Notes: generated from the sequence alone by a model not told the origin. Positions 34,746 to 44,263 are shown, numbered from the stretch's first letter. The stretch is 64,000 nucleotides of DNA from DASPWV01 sp046726375 (GCA_046726375.1 JBKPAJ010000017.1:1-64000); one strand, 5' to 3'. Made by a program: numbers and translations.

Positions 34746-35704
34746 CCCGCCCTGCTCTCGCCGATCGCGTGCTGACCGGCGACCCGCGCGCCATCGCCCG
34801 CGCGATTTCCCTCATCGAAGACGAAGCGCCGCTTGCCGCCGATGTGGTCCGCGCCATTTTCCCGCAGACCGGCCGCGCCTTTCTGGTTGGTGTCACCGGT
34901 CCGCCCGGCGCCGGCAAGAGCACGCTGGTCGATCGGCTCACCACCGAGGTTCGCACCCACGGCCAATCGGTCGGCGTGATCGCCGTTGACCCGACCAGTC
35001 CGTTCACCGGCGGCGCCATTCTTGGCGATCGCCTGCGGATGCAAACGCATGCCGCCGATCCCGGCGTGTTCATCCGCAGCATGGCCACGCGCGGGCATCT
35101 TGGCGGCCTGGCGCCGGCCACAACCGACGCGGCGCTCGTGCTCGATGCGGCCGGCAAGTCAGTGGTGATCATCGAAACCGTCGGCGTCGGGCAGGACGAA
35201 GTCGATATCGTGCGCACTGCGGACGTATCGGTGTTGATGCTCGTGCCGGGAACGGGCGACGATGTACAGGCGCTCAAAGCCGGCATCATGGAAATAGCCG
35301 ACATCTTCGTCATCAACAAAGCGGATCGCGAAGGCGCCGATCGGATGGTCACGGCCGTTGAATCGACTCTCGCGCTGCAGTCGTTCGCCGAAGGCGAGTG
35401 GCGGCCGCCGATTGTGAAGACGAGTGCCACCACCGGCCATGGCGTGCCAGAGCTCTGGGCCGCGATCGAGCGTTTTCGCGTCCACACCGAACCCGCGCGC
35501 GCGCGCCGCGTGCGCGCGCGCAGCGAGTTCAGGCTGCGCGAGCTGCTCACACACCGGTTTCTTCAACACCTCGAGGACGAGGTGCTTGCGCCGGGCGAAT
35601 TCGACGCGATCTTGTCGCGTATCGCGAGTCGCACCCTCGATCCCTATTCCGCCGCGGCCGAAATCCTCGGCCGCACATTGGCGCGGACAAAGGCACACCG
35701 TTGA
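34742..35704 (+). CDS. meaB: Methylmalonyl-CoA mutase-associated GTPase MeaB
   Basis: 320 residues; G3E-family GTPase that protects and reactivates B12-dependent methylmalonyl-CoA mutase. P-loop GPPGAGKSTLVDRLT near residue 45, VDPTSPFTGGAILGDRLRM and ETVGVGQDEVDI follow, and NKAD gives guanine specificity. The GTG start overlaps the acyl-CoA dehydrogenase stop, and the end overlaps the next gene (TTGA). The mutase itself is not in the window. Confidence 0.94.
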   Translation: MTRPALADRVLTGDPRAIARAISLIEDEAPLAADVVRAIFPQTGRAFLVGVTGPPGAGKSTLVDRLTTEVRTHGQSVGVIAVDPTSPFTGGAILGDRLRMQTHAADPGVFIRSMATRGHLGGLAPATTDAALVLDAAGKSVVIIETVGVGQDEVDIVRTADVSVLMLVPGTGDDVQALKAGIMEIADIFVINKADREGADRMVTAVESTLALQSFAEGEWRPPIVKTSATTGHGVPELWAAIERFRVHTEPARARRVRARSEFRLRELLTHRFLQHLEDEVLAPGEFDAILSRIASRTLDPYSAAAEILGRTLARTKAHR

Positions 35705-36996
35705 AAGCGCGGCTCGATCACATCGGTATCGCGGTCAAGGATCTGAAGGAAGCGTTGGCGTTCTACCGCGACGCGCTGGGGCTGCACGTCGAAGCGCCCG
35801 AGGAGGTCGCGTCACAGCGCGTCCGCGCGCAGTTCATCCCGGTTGGCGAGCCGGCGCTGGAGCTGCTCGAGGCGACGGCACCGGACTCCGCGATCGCGAA
35901 GTACATCGAGAAGCGCGGGCCCGGCATTCATCACATCACGCTGCGAGTCGAAGACATCTACGCGGCGTTGGCGCAGCTCAAAGCCAAAGGCGTGCGGCTC
36001 GTCGATGAACAACCACGCGCCGGCGCCGAAGGCGCGTTGGTTGCCTTCGTTCATCCGTCCTCCGCGCACGGTGTGCTGGTGGAGCTCAAGCAGAATGGTG
36101 GCGCGGCGTTCCCCCCGTCGCCCCCGGCTATGGCCACGCCGCGCTTCAAAACACCCACTCGGCTTGCTCTCGGCGATCTCGAGCTCGTTACTCTGTCGGA
36201 CGGCTTCTTCCGTCTCGACGGCGGCGCAATGTTTGGTGTCGTCCCTCGCACGCTGTGGGAAAAACGGTTGCCGCCTGACGATCGCAATCGCATCACGCTC
36301 GGCTTGCGGCCGCTCGTCGTTCGCGGCGAAAAGACCCTGATTATCGATGCGGGGTGCGGCGACAAGATGGATGCCAAGAGCGGCGACATTTACGGCCTGG
36401 AGCGCGAATACCATCTCGATCACTCGCTGCGCGAGGCCGGCCTCGCTGCCGAGGACATCGATATCGCGATCGCCAGCCACCTTCACTTCGATCACGTTGG
36501 CGGGTTTACCGCGCGCGCGGCCGACGGCCGCCTCGTGCCGCGTTTTCCTCGCGCGCGCTATGTTGTCCATCGCGGCGAGTGGGACGATGCGACGCATCCA
36601 CATGAGAGAAATCGCGCCAGTTACTTGGAGGAGAATTTCGTGCCGCTTGCCGATGCCGGCGTGCTCGACCTCGTCGACGATGACGTGGAGGTGATGCCGG
36701 GCGTTCGCCTTCGCCGGTCGGGAGGACATACCGGGCACCACCAGGTAGTCATGATGAAGTCGGGTGGTCGTACCGCCGTGTTTACCGCCGACATGTTTCC
36801 CACCTCAGCGCACGTGCCCGATCCGTGGATCATGGGCTATGACCTCTATCCGATGGACACGCTCGGATTCAAACGCGCGTTCGCACGCGAGGCGATCGAT
36901 CTTGAGTACCTGATCTTTTTCGAGCACGACCCGTCGCTCGCCGCGGGCGTCTTGCGCGAGCGCGACGGCAAACGCACGGTCGAAAGGATCATCTAG
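35701..36996 (+). CDS. Methylmalonyl-CoA epimerase fused to metallo-beta-lactamase-fold hydrolase
   Basis: 431 residues from TTG 35701 (overlapping meaB by TTGA). Residues 1-137 are a methylmalonyl-CoA epimerase, VOC fold: LDHIGIAVKDLKEALAFYRDALG, GIHHITLRVED and a closing VELKQ glutamate. A linker NGGAAFPPSPPA runs without a stop into residues ~143-431, an MBL-fold hydrolase with HLHFDHVGG (metal ligands) and HTGHHQVV. The MBL half has its own ATG at 36130, so internal translation could also make it separately. The usual epimerase ends near VELKQ, so this is either a fusion or a lost stop. Confidence 0.85.
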   Translation: MKARLDHIGIAVKDLKEALAFYRDALGLHVEAPEEVASQRVRAQFIPVGEPALELLEATAPDSAIAKYIEKRGPGIHHITLRVEDIYAALAQLKAKGVRLVDEQPRAGAEGALVAFVHPSSAHGVLVELKQNGGAAFPPSPPAMATPRFKTPTRLALGDLELVTLSDGFFRLDGGAMFGVVPRTLWEKRLPPDDRNRITLGLRPLVVRGEKTLIIDAGCGDKMDAKSGDIYGLEREYHLDHSLREAGLAAEDIDIAIASHLHFDHVGGFTARAADGRLVPRFPRARYVVHRGEWDDATHPHERNRASYLEENFVPLADAGVLDLVDDDVEVMPGVRLRRSGGHTGHHQVVMMKSGGRTAVFTADMFPTSAHVPDPWIMGYDLYPMDTLGFKRAFAREAIDLEYLIFFEHDPSLAAGVLRERDGKRTVERII

Positions 36997-37229
36997 TGGT
37001 GCGGCATATTGATGCGTCCTGCGGCCGGCTCCGTGGTCGCGGGCCCAATCCGTGAGGAAGATCACTTTTAACACGTTCCAATTCATTTCAGAGGGTGCAC
37101 TAACCCAAGCTCACTCACTTGAATTCGGAACGCCAACGGCGCGAAACGCTCGAACAATGCCGGTTTCGCCCCGAGCGTTGGAATCGGCTCGATGCCACGA
37201 TTGCGAACACAAGTGAATTGAGGGGCTAG
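36997..37229. other. Spacer before mtnP; no gene seen
   Basis: 233 bases. It holds TCACTTG (37117-37123) and CAAGTGA (about 37211) as a widely spaced inverted repeat, and GAGGGG before the mtnP ATG. No riboswitch, tRNA or coding frame could be supported. A promoter must lie here, but no good -35/-10 pair was found. Confidence 0.4.
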
Positions 37230-38090
37230 ATGTCAGCGCAGATTGGAATCATTGGCGGGAGTGGTTTGTACGAAATGGCGGAGTTGACCGATCGCGACGA
37301 GCGAACGATCGAGACGCCGTTTGGCGATCCATCCGGCGCGTACGTGCTCGGCACGCTGCGCGGTAAGCGCGTCGCCTTTTTGCCGCGGCATGACGTCGGA
37401 CATCGGTTGATGCCGTCGGAGTTGAACTTCCGCGCGAATATCTACGGATTCAAGGTGCTCGGAGTCGAGGCCATCATCTCGGCGAGTGCGGTTGGCAGCC
37501 TGCGGGAAGACTATCAACCGCTCGACCTCGTGTTTCCCGATCAGTTCATCGATCGCACGTTCAACCGCCACGCCACATTCTTCGGCAACGGGATTGTGGC
37601 GCACGTCGGCTTTGCGCATCCGGTTTGCGATCGGGTGCGGTTGCTGACCGCGCGCTGCGCCGAGCAAGTCGGCGCCACGGTGCATCGGGAAGGCACGTAT
37701 GTCTGTATGGAAGGCCCGCAGTTTTCGACGCTCGCCGAATCGAAGCTCTACCGATCATGGGGCGCTCACATCATCGGTATGACCAACCTGCAGGAAGCGA
37801 AACTGGCACGTGAGGCCGAGATCTGTTACACGACCATGGCGCTGGTGACGGACTTCGACTGCTGGCATCCCGACCACGACAGCGTGACCGTCGAGTTGAT
37901 CGTGCAAAATCTCACGCAGAATGCGCGCATGGCGCAACGTGTCATTGCCGCGGCGGTGGAGGCCTATGCCGGGCCTCGCAATTGCGGGTGTGTCAGCGCG
38001 CTGGCGACGGCCATCATCACCAGCCCAAATGCCATTTCCGCCTCACTCAAGAAGGAGCTCGCGCCCATCATCGGAAAGTACGTGAAATGA
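37230..38090 (+). CDS. mtnP: S-methyl-5'-thioadenosine phosphorylase family
   Basis: 286 residues, purine nucleoside phosphorylase fold. GIIGGSGLYEM (phosphate/ribose), FLPRHDVGHRLMPSELNFRANIYG, EGTYVCMEGPQFSTLAE and TNLQEAKLAREAEICYTTMALVTDFDCW match MTAP. It returns adenine and methylthioribose-1-phosphate from the polyamine/SAM by-product methylthioadenosine. The SNLQEAK-type motif fits MTAP better than inosine phosphorylase, though substrate overlap is known in the family. Coupled to the PfkB gene by ATGA. Confidence 0.93.
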   Translation: MSAQIGIIGGSGLYEMAELTDRDERTIETPFGDPSGAYVLGTLRGKRVAFLPRHDVGHRLMPSELNFRANIYGFKVLGVEAIISASAVGSLREDYQPLDLVFPDQFIDRTFNRHATFFGNGIVAHVGFAHPVCDRVRLLTARCAEQVGATVHREGTYVCMEGPQFSTLAESKLYRSWGAHIIGMTNLQEAKLAREAEICYTTMALVTDFDCWHPDHDSVTVELIVQNLTQNARMAQRVIAAAVEAYAGPRNCGCVSALATAIITSPNAISASLKKELAPIIGKYVK

Positions 38091-39037
38091 AACTCATCGT
38101 CACCGGCTCGATCGCGTTCGATTACTTGATGTCGTTTCCCGGCAAGTTCACCGACCACTTCCTGCCGGAGCACATGCATCGTGTCAGTCTGAGTTTTCTC
38201 GTCGACACCATGGACAAGCGGCGTGGCGGATGCGCGCCCAACATCGCCTACACGCTCGCGCTCCTGGGTGAGAAGCCGTTGCTCATGGGGACGGCGGGGC
38301 AGGACTTCGGCGATTACCGCGCCTGGCTCGACGCGGCCGGCATCGACACGTCGCTGGTGAAAATCATCGAGGGTAAGTTTTGCGCGTCGTTTTTCTGCAG
38401 CACGGACGAGGCCAACAACCAAATCGCCTCTTTTTATACGGGCGCCATGGCCAACGCCGGGGAATTGTCGTTTCGCACGGTGGACGGCGCACGCCGCGAC
38501 ACGCTGGTGACCATCTCGCCCAACGATCCGGGCGCGATGGTGCAGTACGCGGAGGAGTGCAGCACCCTCGGGATCCGCTACATCTGGGATCCGGGCCAAC
38601 AGTGCGCGCGCATGGATGGTCCGCAGCTCGCCGACGGCGTCAAAGGCGCGTACATGGTGATCGTCAACGATTACGAGTTCGAACTGCTGCGACAGAAGAC
38701 CGGCATGGATGAAGCGCAGATCGTCGACGAAACGGAGCTGTTGGTGGTGACGCGGGGCGAACAGGGTTGCTCGGTATTGACCAAGAACGGTCGCTCGGAT
38801 GTGAAGGCAGTGACGCCCGACCGGATCGAAGACCCAACCGGTGTGGGCGACGCGTTTCGCGGCGGGTTCATGAAGGGGCTGGCGATTGACGCGCCGTTCG
38901 AAGTCTGTGCGCGGATCGGGAGTGTCGCGGCGACGTACGCCCTGGAGCATCTCGGCGGCACGAGCCACGCGTATACCAAGCGGCAGTTCGCGGACCGTTA
39001 TGAGAAGCACTTCGGGCCGCTGACCGTGTCGCTGTAG
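38087..39037 (+). CDS. PfkB-family carbohydrate/nucleoside kinase
   Basis: 316 residues. The ATG at 38087 overlaps the mtnP stop. Ribokinase/adenosine kinase fold: N-terminal GSIAFDYLMSFPGKF, RRGGCAPNIAYTLALLGEKP and the C-terminal ATP/catalytic motif DPTGVGDAFRGGFM with the base aspartate. Adjacent mtnP suggests a nucleoside or ribose-type substrate, such as adenosine. Its last 40 bases overlap the tail of the antisense RND reading frame. Confidence 0.88.
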   Translation: MKLIVTGSIAFDYLMSFPGKFTDHFLPEHMHRVSLSFLVDTMDKRRGGCAPNIAYTLALLGEKPLLMGTAGQDFGDYRAWLDAAGIDTSLVKIIEGKFCASFFCSTDEANNQIASFYTGAMANAGELSFRTVDGARRDTLVTISPNDPGAMVQYAEECSTLGIRYIWDPGQQCARMDGPQLADGVKGAYMVIVNDYEFELLRQKTGMDEAQIVDETELLVVTRGEQGCSVLTKNGRSDVKAVTPDRIEDPTGVGDAFRGGFMKGLAIDAPFEVCARIGSVAATYALEHLGGTSHAYTKRQFADRYEKHFGPLTVSL

Positions 39038-42000
39038 GAACGCAGGCTGGGCAGGTGGCACGGGTGGGGCAGGGAGGGCAGCGGCGGCGGCCGAACGGCC
39101 GCCGCTGGCGATCGCGGACCTAACCCCACGCTCTCATGCACTTGCTCCTCTGTGACCTTCAGTGCCTGGTTGTTCTTCATGGCTTGGGCAAGCGCCTGGT
39201 CGAAGGCGAGCTCGAACACCGCGGCACCGGGTGCGGACTTCTGGCCGGCCGAGTTCGCCGGCAATTCCTGTCCGAATGCCGTCGCCGCGGACACAAACCA
39301 TCCAAGCACCGCGATGATGATCACCACGCTCGTCACGCGCACGGCGGTTCGGAGCGCGGGCGATGGCTCGCGTTTGGTGACTTTGAACCACGTCAGGAAC
39401 CGCGAGAGCAGCAGATACGCCACTGGAACGACGATGAGCGTCAGACCTGTGGACGTGATCAATCCGCCAATCGTCGCAATCGAGATCGGCGCGCGGAATT
39501 CGCCACCTTCCCCACGCCCGAGGGCGGACGGCAACATGCCGAGAATCATGGCGAAGGTCGTCATCAAGATCGGACGCAGGCGGATCGGACCCGCTGTCAG
39601 AATGGCGTCCTCGACCGCCATCCCTTCGCTGACGTAGTGGTTGGTCATGTCGATGAGCAGAATCGCGTTCTTCGTGACGAGACCCATCAACATGACCATG
39701 CCGATCATGGCCGGCATGCCGATGTTGTTGCCGGTGACCAGGATCGCCAGCAGCGCGCCGACGACCGCCAGCGGCAGCGACAGCATGATCAGGAACGGCT
39801 CGGCAAACGACTCGAATTGCGACGCCAGGACGATGTAGATGAACGCGATCGCCAGAATCATCGCGAGGCCCATCGCCGCCGCCGATTCCTGCATCAACTC
39901 GACGTCGCCGGCGAAGCCCCACTCGATGCTCGGGGGCAGCCCCATCGACTCCATCACCTTCTGGACGTCGGCGCTGACGTCGCCCAGCGGTCGATCGGTG
40001 AGCTCGATGCCGATTTTGGCCTGCCGCCGGCGCTGCTCACGATCGATGTTGGTCGGACCGATGCCCGGTTCCATCGACACGATGTCGGAGGTGCGCACGA
40101 GCGCGCCGCGCGGCGAATAGAGCGGCGCTCGCGCGATGGCCTGAAAGTCGTTGCGGAACTCGGGCGCGAGCCGGACACGGATGTCGTACTCCTTGTCTCC
40201 TTCGCGCAGGCGCGTGGGAACAACACCCTCGACCATAGCGCGCAGTTGCATGGCCACGCTGCTCACGTCGAAGCCCAGGTCCGCGGCCACAGCCCGATTG
40301 ACCCGTGCCACCATCTCCGGCTGACCGCTTTCGAGCGTGCTGTCGACGTCGACAGCTCCCGGCACCTGTCGAATCTTCGCGACGATTTCATCGCTATAGC
40401 GCTGCAGCTCCGCGATGTCGTCGCCGCGCAGAAAGACATTGAGCGGCGCTTCGGTCGGCGCACCCTGCATGAACTCTGGATCCGTGACGATGGACTTCGT
40501 CAGCGGCACTTCAGCGACACGCCGCCGCGCGTCGGCCTTGATATCGAGCAGACCTCGCTCGCGTTCGTGCTTCGGCGACGTCTTCACCTTCAGGTTGGCC
40601 CTGAGCGGATCGTCGTTGACGCCAACGGTCGAGAAAATCTGACGCACTTCCGGAATCGACTTGACCTGACGCTCGATCGCCGCGATGAGCTCCACGCTTT
40701 GCTCGAACGACGTCCCAGCCGGCAGCTCCGTGATGACCTCGAACTCGCCGCGATCTTCCTGCGGCACGAATTCCGTGCCGATGATGCCAAGGGTGGAGAG
40801 GCTGGCGAAGAACACGACCGCCGCTACACCGATCACTTTCCACGGGTTGCGCACCGCCCATCCGAGCACCCTGTGGTAGCCCCGATCAATGCGATCGTAG
40901 AATCGTCCCCACGCCTCGAGCACGCGGCCGACTCGCGTCCGCGCACGTTCCTCTGGCGGGATGTAGCGCACGAAACGCGACGAGAGCATCGGATCGAGCG
41001 TGAACGCCACCAGCAGCGACATTGCTACCGCGAAGGCGATCGTCAGGGCGAACGATTTGAAGAACTGGCCGACGATGCCGGTCATGAAGCCCACCGGGAG
41101 GAACACGGCAAGAATGGTGAACGTCGTGGCCATGACCGCGAGGCCGATCTCGGCGGTGCCTCTGCGCGCCGCGGTAAACGCATCCTCGCCGTGCTCCATG
41201 TGGCGATAGATGTTCTCGCGCACGACCACTGCGTCGTCGATGAGAATGCCGATGACGAGCGACAGTGCCATCAGCGTCATCATGTTGATCGTGAAGCCCA
41301 CCGCCCACATGAAGAAGAACGTCGCAATCACTGACGTTGGCAGCGCAAGCGCCGAGATCAGCGTCGAGCGCCAGTCGCGCATGAAGACGAAGATGATCAG
41401 AACGGCCATCAACCCGCCGAACACGATGTGGCTGCGGACGTCCTTGACGTTTTCCTTGATGAAGTCGGCGTCGTTGTGCACCGGCCGAATCTGCAGCGCC
41501 GGAAATTTCGGTGCGAGCTTCGCGAGCGTGCTGTCGACGCGGTCGGCAATCTCCACGGTATTCGCGCCCGACTGCTTGCGCACTGAGAACGACACCGCAT
41601 CCGCACCGTCGAGACGCGTCGTGCTGGTCTTGTCCTCGTAGCCGTCGACTACCGTGCCGACGTGGCGCAGACGTACCGCGGAGCCCGCGTCGGAGCGCAA
41701 GATGACGTCCTCGATTTCCGACAGCGTGTCGAACTCGCCTTTGGTGCGAATCGAGATGGCGCGCCCTTCGCGCTTGACCTGACCGCCGGGCACGTCGAGG
41801 TTCTCGGCCGCCAGCTTTGCCGCCACCTGGCTGAGTGGCAGGTTGAGCGCTTCCAGCCGGCGCGGATCGAGGTTGATCTGGATCTCGCGCACTTCGCCGC
41901 CGTTGACTTCGACCGCCGCCACGCCGTCAATTTGCTCGAGCAGCGGCTTGAGATCGTCCTCAACCTGTCGGCGAGTCACATCCGACGGTTGCGATGATCC

Positions 42001-42429
42001 AACCGCGTACACCATGATCGGCAGGGCCGCGACGTCGAAGCGCTGGATCGTCGGGTCCTCGATTTCCTGCGGCAGCTTGTAGCGAATCGCCGCCACCTTC
42101 TCGCGCACTTCTGCCGTCGCCGCTTGTGGATCGACTTCGAGGCGAAGCTCCACACCGACGCGCGCGATTCCTTCGGTGGAGGTCGAAACCACGCGCTTGA
42201 CGCCGTTAATACCCACCACCGCGTCTTCGATGGGACGCGTGACGAGCGTTTCCACTTCCTCCGGTCCCGCACCGGGATAGACCACGTTGACATTCACGAA
42301 CGGGAAGTTGACGTCGGGAAACAAGTCGATGCCGAGGCGTGTCATCGACACGATCCCCAGCACCATGAAACTCATGATGACCATCGTCGCGAAGACGGGC
42401 CGCTTGATTGAGGTGTCAGAGATCCACAT
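38998..42429 (-). CDS. RND-family efflux permease, reading into a TolC remnant
   Basis: 1143 residues as read. The first ~1040 are a full HAE1/AcrB-type inner-membrane transporter: MWISDTSIKRPVFATMVIMSFMVLG at the N-terminus, two periplasmic porter regions, and membrane blocks with VGILIDDAVVVREN and MVMLMGLVTKNAILLIDMTNH. Normal permeases end soon after LLLSRFLTWFKVTKREPSPA. Here the frame continues without a stop into a TolC-like segment and then a Pro-rich, GC-repeat tail to 38998. Its ATG directly follows the adaptor's TAA. The true end is uncertain. Confidence 0.9.
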   Translation of the reverse strand: MWISDTSIKRPVFATMVIMSFMVLGIVSMTRLGIDLFPDVNFPFVNVNVVYPGAGPEEVETLVTRPIEDAVVGINGVKRVVSTSTEGIARVGVELRLEVDPQAATAEVREKVAAIRYKLPQEIEDPTIQRFDVAALPIMVYAVGSSQPSDVTRRQVEDDLKPLLEQIDGVAAVEVNGGEVREIQINLDPRRLEALNLPLSQVAAKLAAENLDVPGGQVKREGRAISIRTKGEFDTLSEIEDVILRSDAGSAVRLRHVGTVVDGYEDKTSTTRLDGADAVSFSVRKQSGANTVEIADRVDSTLAKLAPKFPALQIRPVHNDADFIKENVKDVRSHIVFGGLMAVLIIFVFMRDWRSTLISALALPTSVIATFFFMWAVGFTINMMTLMALSLVIGILIDDAVVVRENIYRHMEHGEDAFTAARRGTAEIGLAVMATTFTILAVFLPVGFMTGIVGQFFKSFALTIAFAVAMSLLVAFTLDPMLSSRFVRYIPPEERARTRVGRVLEAWGRFYDRIDRGYHRVLGWAVRNPWKVIGVAAVVFFASLSTLGIIGTEFVPQEDRGEFEVITELPAGTSFEQSVELIAAIERQVKSIPEVRQIFSTVGVNDDPLRANLKVKTSPKHERERGLLDIKADARRRVAEVPLTKSIVTDPEFMQGAPTEAPLNVFLRGDDIAELQRYSDEIVAKIRQVPGAVDVDSTLESGQPEMVARVNRAVAADLGFDVSSVAMQLRAMVEGVVPTRLREGDKEYDIRVRLAPEFRNDFQAIARAPLYSPRGALVRTSDIVSMEPGIGPTNIDREQRRRQAKIGIELTDRPLGDVSADVQKVMESMGLPPSIEWGFAGDVELMQESAAAMGLAMILAIAFIYIVLASQFESFAEPFLIMLSLPLAVVGALLAILVTGNNIGMPAMIGMVMLMGLVTKNAILLIDMTNHYVSEGMAVEDAILTAGPIRLRPILMTTFAMILGMLPSALGRGEGGEFRAPISIATIGGLITSTGLTLIVVPVAYLLLSRFLTWFKVTKREPSPALRTAVRVTSVVIIIAVLGWFVSAATAFGQELPANSAGQKSAPGAAVFELAFDQALAQAMKNNQALKVTEEQVHESVGLGPRSPAAAVRPPPLPSLPHPCHLPSLRSYSDTVSGPKCFS
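39084..39105. terminator. GC-rich hairpin between pfkB-like and RND genes
   Basis: A perfect 9-bp stem GCGGCGGCC/GGCCGCCGC with a GAAC loop. It follows the PfkB stop by 46 bases and would fall inside the odd tail of the RND reading frame, which supports a real 3' end there. No T tract. Confidence 0.6.
39127..39360 (-). pseudogene. TolC-like outer-membrane factor, N-terminal remnant fused to the RND permease
   Basis: In the RND frame, a signal-peptide-like segment (RTAVRVTSVVIIIAVLGWFV) and a mature start are followed by VFELAFDQALAQAMKNNQALKV, the typical first helix of TolC-family proteins (LxxALxxAxxNNxxLK). It stops making sense at about 39127, before the barrel and coiled coil. Only about 60 residues remain. 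GTG codons inside the segment could have been the original start. Confidence 0.6.
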
Positions 42430-43581
42430 TTACCGAACCTCCACCGCCTTGACGCGGGAGCCCGCGGGCAGCTGACGACGAGCATCCGCGAGGACCTGCT
42501 CGCCGGCGGTAAGGCCAGAGACGATCTGCACTTGCCGGCCGTCGCTGAGTCCCTCGCTCACGGGCACCGCCGTCACTTTGTCGCCGTCGATCTTGAACAC
42601 CACGCGTTGTCCGTTCTGCGTCGTCACTGCGTCGCGCGGAATCGTGACGGCTTTATCGGCGGCCTGCAGGACGATCCGCGCCGTCGCGAACATTCCCGCC
42701 AGGAGCGTGCCCTTGGAGTTGTCGACGCGCACTTCGATCTGGAAGTGGCGGTTGCGCGCGTCGACTTCCGGCGCGATCGCGGCGAGCTGACCCGAAAACT
42801 CTTCGCCGGGCTTGGCTTGGACGGCGACGGACGCGGGCAGGCCGGTCCGCAACCGCCCGGCTTCGAGTTCGGAGACGCCGGCTTCCAGCTTCAGTTGCCA
42901 GATGTCGGCGACCACGACCACCGGCAGATCTCCGGGAATCGCGCCCGCGTCGTAATTGCGTTCGACGATGAAGCCGGCCACAGGCGCGGTGAGCGTGGCG
43001 TCGCGCTGCACTTCGCGAGCGCGCCGCAGTGCAGCTTGTGCCTGTGCGAGGTTGGCCTGCGCCAGGTTTCGCTGCGCCGTCGCGGCGCGTTGCGCCGTTT
43101 CAGCGGCGTCGAGCTGCTGGCGCGGCACCGCCCCGCCTTCGTACAGCGTTTTTGCGCGCGCATGCTCCGTCACCGCGTTCGAGAGCGACGCTTCGGCGCT
43201 TTCGATCGACGCTTGCGCTACTGCGATGGAGGCCTCCGCCGCGTCAACCTGCGCGTCGAGCTCGCGGCGATCAAGCGTGGCGACAACCTGTCCCGCCGTC
43301 ACGCGATCGCCGATGTCGACGAGCACGCGCTCGAGACGCCCCGGCAATTTCGGCTTCACACCCACGCGCGTACGCGGCGCGAGCGTGCCGGAGATTTCCA
43401 ACGTGGACTGAATGGTGCCCAACGTCGCGCGGGCAGCCGCAACATCGACCACCGGAGCCGTCGCTTGAGTCGCGGACGGGTTTTCCGCAGCGGCCGACGC
43501 GGTTGTCGAATCGCTGCTGCACGCGGGGGAGAGAAACGTGCCGAGCAAAACGGCAACGAGAACGAGGGCGTTACGCGTCAT
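42430..43581 (-). CDS. RND efflux membrane-fusion lipoprotein (HlyD/AcrA type)
   Basis: 383 residues from ATG 43581; a longer frame to 43749 would read over TetR. The N-terminus is a lipoprotein signal with a lipobox-like FLSPACSS. Periplasmic adaptor features: lipoyl half-motifs around GRLERVLVDIGDRVTAGQVVATLDRREL, a coiled-coil hairpin (residues ~90-190: QVDAAEASIAVAQASIESAEA..., AQRNLAQANLAQAQAAL) and GFIVERNYDAGAI. Partner of the RND permease immediately downstream (TAA next to ATG). The start overlaps the TetR stop. Confidence 0.92.
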   Translation of the reverse strand: MTRNALVLVAVLLGTFLSPACSSDSTTASAAAENPSATQATAPVVDVAAARATLGTIQSTLEISGTLAPRTRVGVKPKLPGRLERVLVDIGDRVTAGQVVATLDRRELDAQVDAAEASIAVAQASIESAEASLSNAVTEHARAKTLYEGGAVPRQQLDAAETAQRAATAQRNLAQANLAQAQAALRRAREVQRDATLTAPVAGFIVERNYDAGAIPGDLPVVVVADIWQLKLEAGVSELEAGRLRTGLPASVAVQAKPGEEFSGQLAAIAPEVDARNRHFQIEVRVDNSKGTLLAGMFATARIVLQAADKAVTIPRDAVTTQNGQRVVFKIDGDKVTAVPVSEGLSDGRQVQIVSGLTAGEQVLADARRQLPAGSRVKAVEVR

Positions 43582-44263
43582 GAATGCCGACTCCATCGAC
43601 GGGTGAATGAAGAGCTGCTGGTGCATGGGGAGCGCAGGGGACGAAGGTCGTGACAGTTCCTGTTTTGAGACCTGCGATGACAAGTTCGAGAACGTCGCGT
43701 GCGAGGGCGTCAGGATCTTCTCCGGGCGCGAGGCGACATCCACTGCCAAGCACTGAGGGGCCTGTCAGCGCGCCCCAGATCAGATGCATGGCGACCATGG
43801 CGTCCGTGCCGGGAGCGAAGATGCCGGCATCGACGCAGCGTTGAATCCGTTTGGCGGCAATCGCGAGCATGTCGTGGACGACGGCCATGCCGGCCCACTG
43901 CTCGGTGATTTGCGGCACCGAGCGATCGACGAACATCAGCTGAAAAAATTCGCGGTGTTCCTTGGAGAACTCGTAGTACGCCCACCATCCGCGGCGGACA
44001 TCCTCGAGCGGATCGTCGGTGGGCAGCAGATCGCGATACTTCAGGTCGAGACGGCGGAAGCCTTCTTCGGCGAGGGCGAAGAAGATGTCGTCCTTGCTGG
44101 GGAAGTAGCTGTATATCGCCGCAGGGCTGTATTCGATGCGCTCGGCGATTTTGCGAATGGAGACGTTGCGATACCCTTCGGAAACGAAGAGGTCGCGCGC
44201 CGCCTCCAGAATGGCTTGCCGGACGGCCAGTCGCTCTCGATCCTGACGTTCTTTGATTCCCAT
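43571..44263 (-). CDS. TetR/AcrR-family transcriptional regulator
   Basis: 230 residues from ATG 44263; a TTG at 44296 in frame is possible but weaker. The N-terminal helix-turn-helix reads AILEAARDLFVSEGYRNVSIRKIAERIEYSPAAIYSYFPSKDDIFFALAEEG. The C-terminal ligand domain ends in a Pro/His-rich tail. It is the first gene of the efflux operon and overlaps the adaptor gene, so it likely represses its own pump genes until a drug or fatty-acid ligand binds. A perfect palindrome lies upstream. Confidence 0.93.
   Translation of the reverse strand: MGIKERQDRERLAVRQAILEAARDLFVSEGYRNVSIRKIAERIEYSPAAIYSYFPSKDDIFFALAEEGFRRLDLKYRDLLPTDDPLEDVRRGWWAYYEFSKEHREFFQLMFVDRSVPQITEQWAGMAVVHDMLAIAAKRIQRCVDAGIFAPGTDAMVAMHLIWGALTGPSVLGSGCRLAPGEDPDALARDVLELVIAGLKTGTVTTFVPCAPHAPAALHSPVDGVGIHDA

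Noticed and set aside
36997..37229. Possible SAM or SAH riboswitch before mtnP
   Set aside because: Attractive from context, but no conserved riboswitch core could be traced.
39136..41334. Long plus-strand ORF over the RND permease
   Set aside because: His/Arg/Asp-rich composition without motifs, opposite a full permease.
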